DNA from: CBDANW01 sp965197825
Lineage (GTDB): Bacteria; Acidobacteriota; Vicinamibacteria; Marinacidobacterales; DATDRI01
Reading direction: 5' to 3'
DNA: 64,000 bases
Assembly (NCBI GenBank): GCA_965197825.1
Contig: CBDANW010000003.1
Location: forward strand, 1,674,001 to 1,738,000
The translations under genes and the position numbers were made by a program. This document shows, piece by piece, positions 25,971 through 35,604 of this stretch. Each line of letters begins with the position of its first letter. Position 1 is the stretch's first letter. Below the pieces are notes generated by a model, which was given only the letters and a program-made list of their open reading frames with translations, ran no database searches and was not told the origin of the DNA.

Positions 25971-27056
25971 TCAACTCCCCGTGCTTCCTCCCGACGTGCC
26001 TTGAGCCTGTCGTTCCGCCAGAGCTGCTTTGGCTCGCGTGAGCAACTGCTCTATCTTCGGAGCCAGAGGGTCGTTCGGTGACAACCGAATGAATGCCTCA
26101 TACTCGGCAAGCGATTCGGGAATCTTGTCCAGGTTCTCGTACGCCTGCGCCAGTGCGAACCGATAGGACCCGTTCTCGGAGTCGAGCCGCGCGGCCTCTT
26201 GAAGCGGTTTCAGAGACTCCGCAAAGTTGCCGGAGGAAAGCGCGGTGACCCCCAAAGCATGCTGCGCTAGTGCGGAATCGGGATGCGCCTCGGCAGCGCG
26301 ACGGAAAGCCGCCGACGCCTCTTCCTCCCGACTCTCGGTCTTGAGATCCTCTCCGAGCTCGAGCTGAGCGTCTAGATTCTCCGGGGACCGTGCGATGACT
26401 TCCTGCATCGCAGCTATCGCTTCCTCTGTTCTTCCCTCGGCGCGCATCGTCCGAGCCAGCTCGACCTTGGCGGCATCGTCGTCCGGATAAACCTCGAGGT
26501 GTTGCCGCAGCACATCCTCGGCCTCGGCGTTTTGTCCGCTCTCTCGCAACATTGACACCAGATAACGCTCGAAGGCCTGGTTGCGAGGAGCAATATCGAA
26601 AGCCGCCCGCATGGCTTGGATCGCGGCGTCCCCATCGCCCAGGTACCGATAGCTCAACCCGAGGTACATATGTCCCCAAGGATTGTCGGGAGCTTCCTGG
26701 ACGAATTGCTCCAGGACGTCGGCCGCGGTTTGATAGTCCCCATCGCGAAACGCCTCCACGCCTTTCTGGGACGAGACCATCGCCAACGCGGCATCGAAAG
26801 GCCTCGCTTGACCGGGCGTCGACGTTCCCGCTGCTCGGCCGCTCCCACTTTGTTCCTCTTGCGACTCCTCGCCCGGTCTGCCCCTCTGCCAAATGGCCAT
26901 AACGGCCGCTGCCACCACGGCCAGGACGACGAGGTAAACTAGGAAACGGAGCGGTGAGGGTTGTATCGCGACCGCGAGATCCAAGGGCTCGGAACAACGG
27001 ACGCAATACTCGAAAGTATCCTTATTTTTGACACCGCAATACGCGCAGCGAATCAT
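25971..27056 (-). CDS. Zinc-ribbon, membrane and TPR protein (paralogue 2)
   Basis: 361 residues. N-terminal zinc ribbon CAYCGVKNKDTFEYCVRC, a membrane helix (FLVYLVVLAVVAAAVMAIW), then seven or so TPR units (GVEAFRDGDYQTAADVLEQF, VLRQHLEVYPDDDAAKVELA, ESLAEYEAFIRLSPNDPLA). The TPR part would lie outside the cytoplasm if the ribbon is cytoplasmic; the true orientation is unknown. It is the intact relative of the damaged gene at 21427-22539. Both sit at the ends of minor-pilin genes, suggesting an assembly or scaffold role (inference). Confidence 0.75.
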   Translation of the reverse strand: MIRCAYCGVKNKDTFEYCVRCSEPLDLAVAIQPSPLRFLVYLVVLAVVAAAVMAIWQRGRPGEESQEEQSGSGRAAGTSTPGQARPFDAALAMVSSQKGVEAFRDGDYQTAADVLEQFVQEAPDNPWGHMYLGLSYRYLGDGDAAIQAMRAAFDIAPRNQAFERYLVSMLRESGQNAEAEDVLRQHLEVYPDDDAAKVELARTMRAEGRTEEAIAAMQEVIARSPENLDAQLELGEDLKTESREEEASAAFRRAAEAHPDSALAQHALGVTALSSGNFAESLKPLQEAARLDSENGSYRFALAQAYENLDKIPESLAEYEAFIRLSPNDPLAPKIEQLLTRAKAALAERQAQGTSGGSTGS

Positions 27057-27266
27057 GAGCCATCCCCCTAGCCCGGGGGCATCAGGTTATCTTCCTCTCT
27101 TCGGGCGATTTAGATGTCTCCATGCTACCTCATTGGGTGTTGGCGACTCAAGCGCCCTGCCTGGTCCGCGAGACGCCCGGGAACGCGAAGAAGGCTGCCG
27201 AGCGTTTGCCCGACAACCCTGGAGCCCCGTGTCCGCGGCCGCTCGGGTCGCGGGCTCTGGGAGTCA

Positions 27267-28103
27267 CTACTGCACTGTGGCCGCGGTTTGTCCCGCCTGG
27301 GCCGCGTCAGAGCCCATGACGGCGTCGGTATCCGAGCCCTTGGTGACGTCCGAATAGCGATCTCCTGAAGTCCCGGTGGTCGGAATCCGCACCGTCATCT
27401 CGAGCCTCCGTAACGACCCGGGCCGGCCGCCCTGGGCCCCCAGCCAGTTGGGAGCCGTTCCCTCAGCGGTGAGGATCACGCGATCGTGCAGGAGCCCCTC
27501 GGGAACAACCCCGGTGTCGTCGTAGCCGTAGTCCGCATCGCCCGACATCGGCCGCCGAACCCAAAGGGTGATGGTGCCCTCGATATCGATCGTGCCGTCT
27601 CCATCGATATCGCCTCGGATGCCGTTTGTCGGATCCCGAAAGTCGAATTGGACTTCCTCGTTCGTCGTGGGGTCACGCAAGACCCGGCCGATGTAGACCC
27701 TCGTCCCGTCAGCCTCGTCGATGAAGTACTGGTAGTCGCGGCATCCGGCAACCGCAGGGTCTCCACAATCCAGCGCGTCCGTGGGTTTGTTGCCCAAGTC
27801 TGCCGGTCCGCGCGGTTGCGGCAAAGCGTTTCTGAAGTCTCCGTCGAGGACCGCGTAGGACGCCAAGATGTTCTTCCCGTACTCGAGGGCCGCGTCGGCG
27901 TTGAAGAAGGCCATCTCCCCCCAGCGGTAGTTGACGCTGATATCCGTCTCGGTGGTAGTCGTCAACATTAGGGCAAGACCGAGCACGGAGAGGACGAAAA
28001 GGACCAGAATCGAGATCACGAAGGCGGAACCACGCTCTCCTGCGGCGGAGCTCGACGGGGTGCCTGTTACCGCTGCGTTCGTTCTTGGAATTCGCTTAAG
28101 CAT
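27267..28103 (-). CDS. pilX: PilX-like pilus assembly protein
   Basis: 278 residues. The N-terminal hydrophobic segment GSAFVISILVLFVLSVLGLAL, followed by TETDISVNYRWGEMAFFNADAALEYGK, is the PilX_N signature. A DGDGTIDIEGT segment could bind calcium. The C-terminal region has DTDAVMGSDAAQAGQ. PilX works with PilY1, PilV and PilW in priming pilus assembly. It is followed by a 210-bp gap before the TPR gene and preceded by pilV after 27 bp. Confidence 0.8.
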   Translation of the reverse strand: MLKRIPRTNAAVTGTPSSSAAGERGSAFVISILVLFVLSVLGLALMLTTTTETDISVNYRWGEMAFFNADAALEYGKNILASYAVLDGDFRNALPQPRGPADLGNKPTDALDCGDPAVAGCRDYQYFIDEADGTRVYIGRVLRDPTTNEEVQFDFRDPTNGIRGDIDGDGTIDIEGTITLWVRRPMSGDADYGYDDTGVVPEGLLHDRVILTAEGTAPNWLGAQGGRPGSLRRLEMTVRIPTTGTSGDRYSDVTKGSDTDAVMGSDAAQAGQTAATVQ

Positions 28104-28130
28104 GCTTGTTCTCCTGCTCTTGTCATCTTG

Positions 28131-28667
28131 TTAGCCGACGTTGGCGGTGCGGAAGGTCACGAATCTCGCGTCACCCACCCCAAGGTAGATGCCCGACTCG
28201 GAGGAGGGAAGACAGCACACGGTGATCCGCAACATAGCGAGCGGCATGGATCCCTTGGGCTCCACGAGTCGGTCGATCTGCCAGCGCACCACGAAGAGGG
28301 ACCCAGCCCCCGGGTTGACCGGTTGGCCGTCCGCGTTATAGAGCTGGAAATAGCCGACCTCATTCGCATCGAGGTCACCGCCCGAGAGGAGCAGTGGATT
28401 CATGGCGGCGACACTGGGATTGGCGGGGTTGGTGTAAAAGGGTGCCGCCTTCAAGAGCTCGAGCTGCTGCTTCGCCAGCCCCGCGGAGGCGGTCATGCGG
28501 CCTGCTAGCGCGTTGGCGTTAGTGGCTACCACCATCATCTGGGCCAGGGAGAGGAGACCTACGGTGAGGATGACGATGGCAATCATGACCTCGATGAGTG
28601 AAAAGCCGTCTCGACTCTTCGGGTCCGATTGCGAAGACTTCATGCTGGAGTGGTTTCGAGCTCTCAT
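28131..28667 (-). CDS. pilV: Type IV pilus modification protein PilV
   Basis: 178 residues from ATG 28667, overlapping the fimT stop by ATGA. The class III leader and helix read DGFSLIEVMIAIVILTVGLL, and then SLAQMMVVATNANALAGR, typical of PilV. The remainder is a beta domain with two adjacent Cys (CCLPSSES). It ends in a TAA stop, evidence that TAA is a normal stop codon in this genome. Confidence 0.85.
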   Translation of the reverse strand: MRARNHSSMKSSQSDPKSRDGFSLIEVMIAIVILTVGLLSLAQMMVVATNANALAGRMTASAGLAKQQLELLKAAPFYTNPANPSVAAMNPLLLSGGDLDANEVGYFQLYNADGQPVNPGAGSLFVVRWQIDRLVEPKGSMPLAMLRITVCCLPSSESGIYLGVGDARFVTFRTANVG

Positions 28668-29305
28668 GGCACAGGCACCTCGACTTGAACGCGTCCGTTT
28701 CGACTGATGCGTATGTCTCGAACGAACCCATAGCGCTGGTTCCGGATCGTCATGACCCAATCGATCCCATCCGTTCTCACCAGCGCGTTTCCCGAACCCT
28801 GGGCATTGACCGCCTCGACGGCGCCATTGGAACGAAAGAGCAAGGCGTTGTACTCGCCGCCGGTCTCGTCGAACACGACATCGTCCGGCAAGCTCGCGAT
28901 AATCCCGTGGGGAGGATTCGTGCTGTCTCCCACCGGCGGAGCAATGCCGTAGTCTCGGTCGTTGGGATCGAAAACAGCGGTGGGACCGGGCCCGGGATAG
29001 GTGGCCACGGGGGTGTAATCGTTGGTCACCGGATTGGCGTCCAGTGTCGTGAACTGGTACTGACCTACGTCCGGGTAGTCGAAGTTGAGGATGAGGCCGT
29101 TTCTCGAATTCCGCTTGACGGTCTGTCCCCGCGACAGCTGCATCACCGAGGCGATGCCTTGGCCGGCAGCGGTCATCTGGTAGTGCCGGATGTAGTTCAG
29201 TCCGTAAGGTATCGCCATGGCAGCCAGGATGGCTCCGATCAGCATCACGACCAAGAGCTCGACAATCGAGAAACCGTGGGAGGCATGATTTCGAAAAGCT
29301 AGCAC
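28664..29305 (-). CDS. fimT: FimT/GspH-type pseudopilin
   Basis: About 213 residues. I choose GTG 29305 because AAGGAG sits 5 bp upstream; a further in-frame ATG at 29368 lacks this. The class III motif is GFSIVELLVVMLIGAILAAMAI, followed by the FimT-like AAGQGIASVMQLSRGQTVKRN. The C-terminal domain has IRNQRYGFVRDIRISRNGRV, typical of GspH/FimT. It begins the fimT-pilV-pilX run of minor pilins. Confidence 0.85.
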   Translation of the reverse strand: MLAFRNHASHGFSIVELLVVMLIGAILAAMAIPYGLNYIRHYQMTAAGQGIASVMQLSRGQTVKRNSRNGLILNFDYPDVGQYQFTTLDANPVTNDYTPVATYPGPGPTAVFDPNDRDYGIAPPVGDSTNPPHGIIASLPDDVVFDETGGEYNALLFRSNGAVEAVNAQGSGNALVRTDGIDWVMTIRNQRYGFVRDIRISRNGRVQVEVPVP

Positions 29306-29629
29306 CTTGCTCCTCCTTGTCGTGACGGGGTTCCGCAGATCGCAGGACGCCGTCGTAAAGCAGTGCAAGACTCGGGCCAGGGGAACCGAGACCCACTCCC
29401 ATTCCTAAGTCCAAACCCTCGTTTGGTTTGCATGTCTGCTTGGCAGCTCACCCGCATTCTATCCGTTACCATTGGTAACAGGCAAGCATTTTGACACCCG
29501 CTCTCACTCCATCCATGCCACTATTTGGCACTTCGGGCTCGGGCCGGGCCAGCTGTTTCATCGTCTCTTCGCTCCGATGTCTCGGGGCTGCCGAGGGTCT
29601 TGACGCCTCGGCAACCCCAAAGACGGTTC
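29306..29629 (-). other. Intergenic region upstream of fimT
   Basis: 324 bp with no gene. On the minus strand at 29481-29496 TGTCAAAATGCTTGCC resembles a sigma-54 promoter in spacing but lacks the essential GG at -24, so it is only a weak candidate. I see no terminator. The region separates fimT from the ruined pilY1 copy. Confidence 0.3.
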
Positions 29630-29659
29630 TAGAAAGGAGACATCCGGAAGCCGTCCATT

Positions 29660-29841
29660 AAATCAACCACCGGCTTAAGCCGGTGGATTGCGCGGGCGCG
29701 TCGACTGGAAGTCGACTTCATGCGCCCGCTTCATTCTCAACCCCCCGACTTCAGTCGGGGGAGTCTCGTCCCCTTCGGGGACTTCGACAATCTTTTCTTC
29801 GCCTAAAGGCGAGGGGTTTCCACCATCCCCGAAGGGGACAC
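29660..29841. repeat. Hairpin-rich insertion (six palindromes) in the pilY1 3' end
   Basis: In 182 bp lie a perfect 20-bp palindrome (CCACCGGCTTAAGCCGGTGG, 29667-29686), a nested GCGGGCGC/GCGCCCGC plus GTCGAC pair (29692-29729), CCCCCGACT/AGTCGGGGG (29742-29761), GTCCCCTTCGGGGAC (29768-29782), TCGCCTAAAGGCGA (29799-29812) and TCCCCGAAGGGGA (29826-29838). It sits between the codons for QILV and DGFRMSPF of the pilY1 pseudogene, so it is an insertion. Stacked subterminal hairpins recall IS200/IS605-derived non-autonomous elements, but no tnpA is present and this origin is inference. Confidence 0.75.
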
Positions 29842-31733
29842 TAAGATCTGCACCGTGCCGGCAGAGATATTGGGTGCCGGGAATTCGTCTCGCCCGCGTA
29901 CCTGGGTTTCCGACGACCCGTCGATCCTGCCGCTCTTACTCACGTACAGGTGCTCGTCCCGATGGAACAGCCCGGACACTTTGCCCGCGCCCAGGTCGAC
30001 CTCACTCTGCTCGCCGGCAGTATTCGGGTCGAGGTCGAACGAGCCGAACCCCGACGAGACGCCGGCGGCGAATAGCGTGCTGGAGAAACTCGTCTCGCAA
30101 GCGACGAGATCGGCTCCGCCCGGAAAGAAGCAAAGAAAACGACCCCGTTGGTGGCGGTGTTCCTTGCTAAGACCGGTGGTACGACTATTCGTTCCTGGTC
30201 CGGCAGATCGAAGAAGAACTTATCGCCTGATGGAGCGACGACGATCAAGCTCCCCTTGAACGCCGCGTCGCCGGCCGCGATGACGCCGGCGCTGTCCACA
30301 TCCTCGATCCCCACCATCTTGAAACGCTCCGGATCGGTCAGCGTAACCCGGCTGTCGCGTCCCGTTCCCACGAAGAGAAGGATCTTGTCGCTACTGGTAA
30401 GCCTCAGAGGCGCGGCCTGAACGGAGATGGGCTGATTGTGAAGTCCCTGCCCCTCCGCGAGGTCCGCTTCGCTAGTCACCTCGAAGAAGACACCGAACTC
30501 CCAGTTTGCAGGATCGGAATCATTGAGGTCCAGTTTGTGGATCACGCCTTGTAAGTCACCGATATAGACGCGGGTGACGAAGTCCTTCCCGTCATTGACT
30601 CCCGGCTCGTGTGGGCTGTGAAGTCCAGGTGTCGCGACGAGAGCGTTTTGGTCGACTCCGGGCTCCCCGGCACCGCCATCCACGACATCCGCAATCGGCC
30701 CGAATTTCTTGTAGATGGTTCCGTCCTCGAGCTTGAGAACGTATAAGTATCTCCCCTCGTCCGTACCGACACAGCCATACCCCGAGCCGGCGAAGACCAC
30801 CCACTGGTGGCCGAGGATGCGATGAAGAACTCATGGTTCAAGACGACACCGTTGGCGCCGGCCACTACGTTCCTCACAAAGCCCGGCAGCTTCGTAAGAA
30901 GGTCATGCGGAATGTAGCCGTAAACTTCGTAGCCGGTATCGGCCCGAAAGGCTTGAATCATCCCTCCATTCGCTCCCAGGTAGACCATGGTCATCCGGTT
31001 GATCTGATCGCCGTAGAAAGTGAGGTATTCCAATGCCGGCTGCGGGGGATCCGCGTCGGGCGAGCGGGGCGGGCTGAGCACCACGGCCGGAGTCGACAGC
31101 GTTGCATCACGGAGTTTCCACGTCCGTGTCACTCCATCGGTCTCGAACTCCGAGAAATTCAGGGTTACCCCATCGGCCTTGTAGAGTCCGTTGGTCCCGT
31201 CGAGGACCAGCCGCCAGCCCTGGACAACCTTTTCCACGATCTCGACCGCATCGTCATCGGTCTTCGCTCCGACCCCGGTCGGATCGGCGCCACTCAGGAA
31301 GCCGGCGGCGACGCCCAAGTCGACCGCAGTGAGAGTCGTTACTCTCGTTGTTGAGCTTAACTGGCCGCCGGTTCCGTCCGAGCGGTTGAAATAGATTTTC
31401 CTCGGATCCGTCGCCAACTCGCGATCCCTAAGCACCTCACCCGCGTCCCAGATCTCGGTGAAGTCGGCGAGCCGGCTCTCGTCTGCCTGAACTTGGTAGA
31501 TGTTAAAAGCCCTGAGGTGCCATTGAAGTTCGGGGTGTCGACTGACGTGGTGAAGAGCACATTGTTGCGGTGCAGGTTCTTCAGTTTACGAACTTCGAGA
31601 TCGTCCGCCCCGGTGGCCAGCAACTCCGCGCCGGTCAGGGGGGGTTGGTGTATTGTAACTCCTCGCCGTGGCCCGTCGTGACAAGCGTGTCGGAATGTTC
31701 CATCGTGAGCAGTCTTGAAAGGAGTGCGAAGCG

Positions 31734-32078
31734 ATGGAAGCGAGGACAGCATTTCGTAGGCGAGCACGTGAAGAAAATCGTGGCCGCACAGGTCGAGGGC
31801 GGCGTTACTCGCGGGAACAACGTCGCGAAGCGGTGCTGTATCTGAATCAGATGAAGGATCAGGGCGCGAGCCTTGAGGGTGTCGCGAGGGGGCTCGGGGT
31901 GAGTGGCTGGAGTCTATCTCGATGGAATCGAGAGGAGGCTATGAGGGGTATCGTTCGGCGTGTCGAAGTCGTGGAATCGGAAAAACGCACGGAGATTACG
32001 CTGGTAACCCCGCGAGGGTATCGAATCGAGGGTCTGTCGGAACAGCGGCTGCTGCGGCTTGTTGAGCAGCTGGGATGA
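31734..32078 (+). CDS. tnpA: IS66 TnpA
   Basis: 114 residues with a basic N-terminus and a helix-turn-helix (YSREQRREAVLYLNQM, GVARGLGVSGWSLSRWNRE), then the strand ITLVTPRGYRIEGLSEQRL typical of IS66 Orf1. It overlaps tnpB by 4 bp (ATGA). Confidence 0.85.
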   Translation: MEARTAFRRRAREENRGRTGRGRRYSREQRREAVLYLNQMKDQGASLEGVARGLGVSGWSLSRWNREEAMRGIVRRVEVVESEKRTEITLVTPRGYRIEGLSEQRLLRLVEQLG

Positions 32079-32455
32079 AGTGGAATAGCCGTCGGGTGTC
32101 GGCATGGGCGTACGCGGCGCCGGCGGATCTCCGCAAGGGCTTTGACGGTCTGTCGGCGCTGGTGATGAACGAGCTTGGTCGTGACCCGCTGAGCGGTGAG
32201 CTGTACTTGTTCGTCAGCCGCAACCGAATCCGCGCGAAAGTTCTGCACTGGGACGGGACCGGACTGTGCGTCTACGCGAAACGTCTCGAAGAGGGAAAGT
32301 TCGCATGCCTGTGGTCCAGCGGTGACGGCGAGCCAGTGCGACTGACGACGACAGAGTTGTCGTTGTTTCTGGAGGTGAGCCGGTTGGTCGGAAAAATATC
32401 TTTGTCACCTCCTGAAATGAAGCATTTTTCACTTGCCGTGAGATCGTCTCTATGA
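32075..32455 (+). CDS. tnpB: IS66 TnpB
   Basis: 126 residues with ADLRKGFDGLSALVMNELG, SGELYLFVSRNRIRAKVLHWD and GLCVYAKRLEEGKF, the standard TnpB signature. It starts on ATG overlapping the tnpA stop. The C-terminus runs to just before the tnpC start (14-bp gap). Confidence 0.92.
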   Translation: MKWNSRRVSAWAYAAPADLRKGFDGLSALVMNELGRDPLSGELYLFVSRNRIRAKVLHWDGTGLCVYAKRLEEGKFACLWSSGDGEPVRLTTTELSLFLEVSRLVGKISLSPPEMKHFSLAVRSSL

Positions 32456-32469
32456 TCTAATCGTATTCC

Positions 32470-33987
32470 GTGGTTCGCATAAAAAACGAACACGACCTCG
32501 AAACACTCCGCCAGATAACTCTCCTCGTTGATAACGAGAACCAGCGCCTCGTCAATGAAAACGTTCGTCTGCGAGTGGAACTGGCGAGACTCCATGGTGT
32601 GCCGGAAACGGAGCAACTTGAACTGTCGGTTCTCAAGCAACTACAGGAAAAGCGAGAGAGCATTTTCCGCATCGACGAAAAGCGGACTCGGAAGAAAACG
32701 AAGGCTAAAAAGAACAAGAAGAAAGGGCACGGCCCGCGCGAACAGCCTCATCTTCCCGTGGTCGACAAAGTAATCGAACTCGCCGAGACAGAGAAAAAGT
32801 GCTCGGTGTGCGACGGCGAGCTGGGCGAGATGGCGGGTCAATACGAGGAATCGGAAGTGGTGACGGTGGTGAAGCGGAGCTTCGTCATCGAACGGCATTT
32901 GCGGAAAAAGTACTGCTGCCGATGTAACGCGAACGTCGTCACCGCACCGGCGGCGACGAAGCTTCAGCCCGGAGGCCGCTACTCGGTGGAGTTCGCGACC
33001 GAAGTGGCCATCAGCAAGTACCTGGACCATATGCCTCTCGAGCGCCAGGTTCGGATGATGCGCCGCGAAGGGCTAGATATCGACAGCCAGACGCTGTGGG
33101 ACCAGCTGAACGTACTGGCACGTCATCTGAATCCGGTGTACGACGCTCTGGGAGAGAAGGTTTTGGAGTCACCCGTCATCCACGCCGACGAAACGCGGTG
33201 GCCTCTGATGGGCTCGATGAAGAAGTCGGCGGGCACGGTGTGGGGCGTTTCGAGTCCGGACATCGCGTACTACCGAATGCTGCCGACGAAATCGACGGAA
33301 GATGGCCAAAAGGTGCTGGGGACCTACTCCGGCATCGCGGTTGTGGACGGCTACGCGGTGTACGAGGTGCTAGCTCGTGCCGGTCCAGACGGCTACGCGG
33401 CTCGTGCCGGTCCACAGTTTCGTCTCGCCCACTGCTGGGCGCACGTGAAAAGAAAGTTCGACGAAGCCAGCGAGCACTACCCGCAAGCTTGCTCCGAAGT
33501 GCTTCGTTTGATCGGAGAGCTGTACGAAGTCGAACGCGAGGTCCCGGGTCCGTTTCCCGGCGATGAAAAAGCTCAGAAACTGAGACTTCGTTTACGCAAG
33601 CAACGTTCGCAGCGGATCTTGAAAGCGATTCGGCAATGGGGCGAGAGCCAAAGAGGATTGCCGCGAAGCGACTTCGGCAAGGCGGTCCGCTACATGCTGG
33701 AGAGATGGGAGACACTCACGCTGTTCGCCGAAAACCCTCTCGTCTGGCTTGACAACAATCACGCCGAGCGCGCCCTGAGGGAACCTGTCGTCGGTCGCAA
33801 AAATCACTACGGCAGTCGATCGAAACGCGGAACCGACGTCGCAGCGCTGTTCTACACCCTGTGCGAGACCGCGAAGCTTCAGAACGTCGACCCCAGGGCC
33901 TACATGCTCGAAGCGGCCTACGCCGCCATCAACCAGCCAGGAACCGTGTTACTCCCCGACGCCCTACGCGACAACTCCGCTGCGTAG
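32470..33987 (+). CDS. tnpC: IS66 transposase TnpC
   Basis: 505 residues, the normal length. N-terminal leucine-zipper-like coiled coil, a zinc segment CSVCDGEL and CCRCNANVV, then the DDE domain: VIHADETRWPLMG, AVVDGYAVYEVL, AHCWAHVKRKFDEA, and WLDNNHAERALREPVVGRKNH. A short internal repeat (LARAGPDGYAARAGPQ) duplicates RAGP(D/Q) within the domain at about 33370-33420. Probably active, as the ends and all three genes are intact. Confidence 0.93.
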   Translation: MVRIKNEHDLETLRQITLLVDNENQRLVNENVRLRVELARLHGVPETEQLELSVLKQLQEKRESIFRIDEKRTRKKTKAKKNKKKGHGPREQPHLPVVDKVIELAETEKKCSVCDGELGEMAGQYEESEVVTVVKRSFVIERHLRKKYCCRCNANVVTAPAATKLQPGGRYSVEFATEVAISKYLDHMPLERQVRMMRREGLDIDSQTLWDQLNVLARHLNPVYDALGEKVLESPVIHADETRWPLMGSMKKSAGTVWGVSSPDIAYYRMLPTKSTEDGQKVLGTYSGIAVVDGYAVYEVLARAGPDGYAARAGPQFRLAHCWAHVKRKFDEASEHYPQACSEVLRLIGELYEVEREVPGPFPGDEKAQKLRLRLRKQRSQRILKAIRQWGESQRGLPRSDFGKAVRYMLERWETLTLFAENPLVWLDNNHAERALREPVVGRKNHYGSRSKRGTDVAALFYTLCETAKLQNVDPRAYMLEAAYAAINQPGTVLLPDALRDNSAA

Positions 33988-35604
33988 CTTCTCCTCCGAA
34001 TCGCGACGTTCCAACCCGCTCCAGTGGGGCACGGCGAGGAGTTACGGTGTATGTGGGAACGACTTCCTTTACCGAACCGACTACCGATGCGCCCAGACTA
34101 GCGTTGCCGGTTGGCACTCCGATCGAGGCTAAGATATTGCGCAGGTCGGCCGCCATCTGCTCCGCGTCGGCGGCGATGAAAGCCGGTCGAGAGCGGCCGA
34201 GCCCGCCTCCGGGCCCACACTCCGGCCGGGGCGTGTTGCCGAAATCCGGCCGTTGAGTCCACTGGTCACCGGAAGCTTCCCAGGCCCAGTGGTTCGCCGC
34301 CTTTTGGGCCCTTACACTGTCGTCGAAAATGAACCCGATGAAGATGTCCCCTTCGGAACCGTCGAATCTGGGGTCGATCCGGGTGAGCGCATGCCGCGCC
34401 ATGATGCCCGCGTTGTACGCGGCCCTAAAACCGTTATTGCTACCGTAGGTGCCTTGTCCTCGGTGACGGTAGTGTCGGGGTTGGGATCCACTCTCAACGT
34501 TGCAATATCTTCATCCGGTGCCGGAACGTGACCGGGGTCACCGACCGGCAGCTCGACGAGGTTTTTCTCGCAAGCGCAATCTTCCGCACCGTCGGAAAGA
34601 TAGATGATGATGTTCTTCTGTCCCGCCGGCCGGCTGGGTCCCATGTAGCCGTTGGCGATCAGGTTGGCGATTTGGTCGAGCGAAAGCGCGTTCGAGGTGC
34701 CTCCATTGTTCTTGATACCTCCTTCAGAGGTCGGCTTGAGCATGGACAGGATGCTCTCAAAGTTGTCGTTGTCGCCGCACGCTACGGGAAGGATCATATC
34801 GTCCGCCTGCAGGCCCACGCAGTTGTTTTGCTTGCCCGAGGTCCCGAAGTCGAACGTTGCACCGACGGCCGTCACGAGAGAGCCGTCGGGGTTGAACTCC
34901 TGCGGTACGGCGCACCCGTGGTCATCGTCGTGGGGCCGTCGTCGTCTTGTCTTGCCGTATAGAAGAAGCCCAGTTGACCCCATCGCCCACCCCGTTGATC
35001 ACTTCTTCCAATACGTCCTTAGCGACGTCCAATCGGCTCCTTGAAAGGGGGTCACCGTCGACCTTATTGTTCATCGAACCCGAGTTGTCGAGCCCAATCC
35101 AAACATTGTGCTTCACTTCTACCGGGGATGTCCCGCCGGATGTTGAATTTGGGGTAGCGGCGGCTCCTTGGCCGGCCTAAGAATAGGTCTGCCAATAAAC
35201 CGTCTCCAGAGGGGGACAAGGAGCCACCAATGCCTAGGAAATCGAAGAAGCCAGTAAGAAAGCAAACGCACTCGCCTACGGGCAAGGTAGTTGGCCAAGT
35301 CGGTCAGATACTGCTACCGATGATAGCTGGGATCGCGGCCACGAAGGCGGATCTGACGGAATGGGTGTACGAGCAAGGACTGACAGCTCTGCACCTACTG
35401 CTCAGAGAGGACGCCGAGGAGATCGCGGGGCTCAAGGGCAAGCACGAGAAGGAGCGAACTCATAACCACTGTGGGAGCACGAACGGAGAGCTGAGCTTCG
35501 GTGGTCGTCGCATCCAAGTGTCGCGACCTCGAGTTCGCTCGAAGTCGGGCGAGGAGGCGTCGCTTCCACACTTCGAAGCCTTCCGCGAAGAAGACCCGCT
35601 TCCA

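Larger units (their letters stand above)
31655..34045 (+). mobile_element. IS66 family element (2391 bp), complete
   Basis: Ends are inverted repeats GTAACTCCTCGCCGTG(G/C)CCC at both sides. The target site shows a duplication GGTGTAT (eighth base T versus G) immediately outside each end, in agreement with the 8-bp duplications of IS66. Contains collinear tnpA-tnpB-tnpC. It interrupts the pilY1 pseudogene at the codons for VPTYT. This is a different IS66 type from the DUF4338-bearing element. Confidence 0.92.
29630..35123 (-). pseudogene. pilY1: pilY1 paralogue, destroyed by insertions, frameshifts and a deletion
   Basis: Pieces of a PilY1-type tip adhesin similar along its length to the intact copy at 39160-42543. 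The N-terminal part with a von Willebrand A motif (VWIGLDNSGSM) is at 34046-35116; it loses its signal peptide to an IS256-family insertion at 35124. The middle is split by an IS66 element at 31655-34045. The C-terminal beta-propeller part (AGSGYGCVGTDEGRYLYVL, VYIGDLQGVIHKLD) is at about 29842-31654. About 108 residues are deleted at about 30810. A hairpin-rich insert (29660-29841) separates QILV from the last residues DGFRMSPF, stop at 29630. Several frameshifts are also present. Confidence 0.85.

Noticed and set aside
29481..29496. Sigma-54 promoter upstream of fimT
   Set aside because: Spacing is right but the essential GG at -24 is replaced by GT; kept only as a weak note.
29660..29841. 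CRISPR array or riboswitch
   Set aside because: The hairpins differ from each other in sequence and spacing, there are no repeat-spacer units, and the location is inside a disrupted coding sequence.
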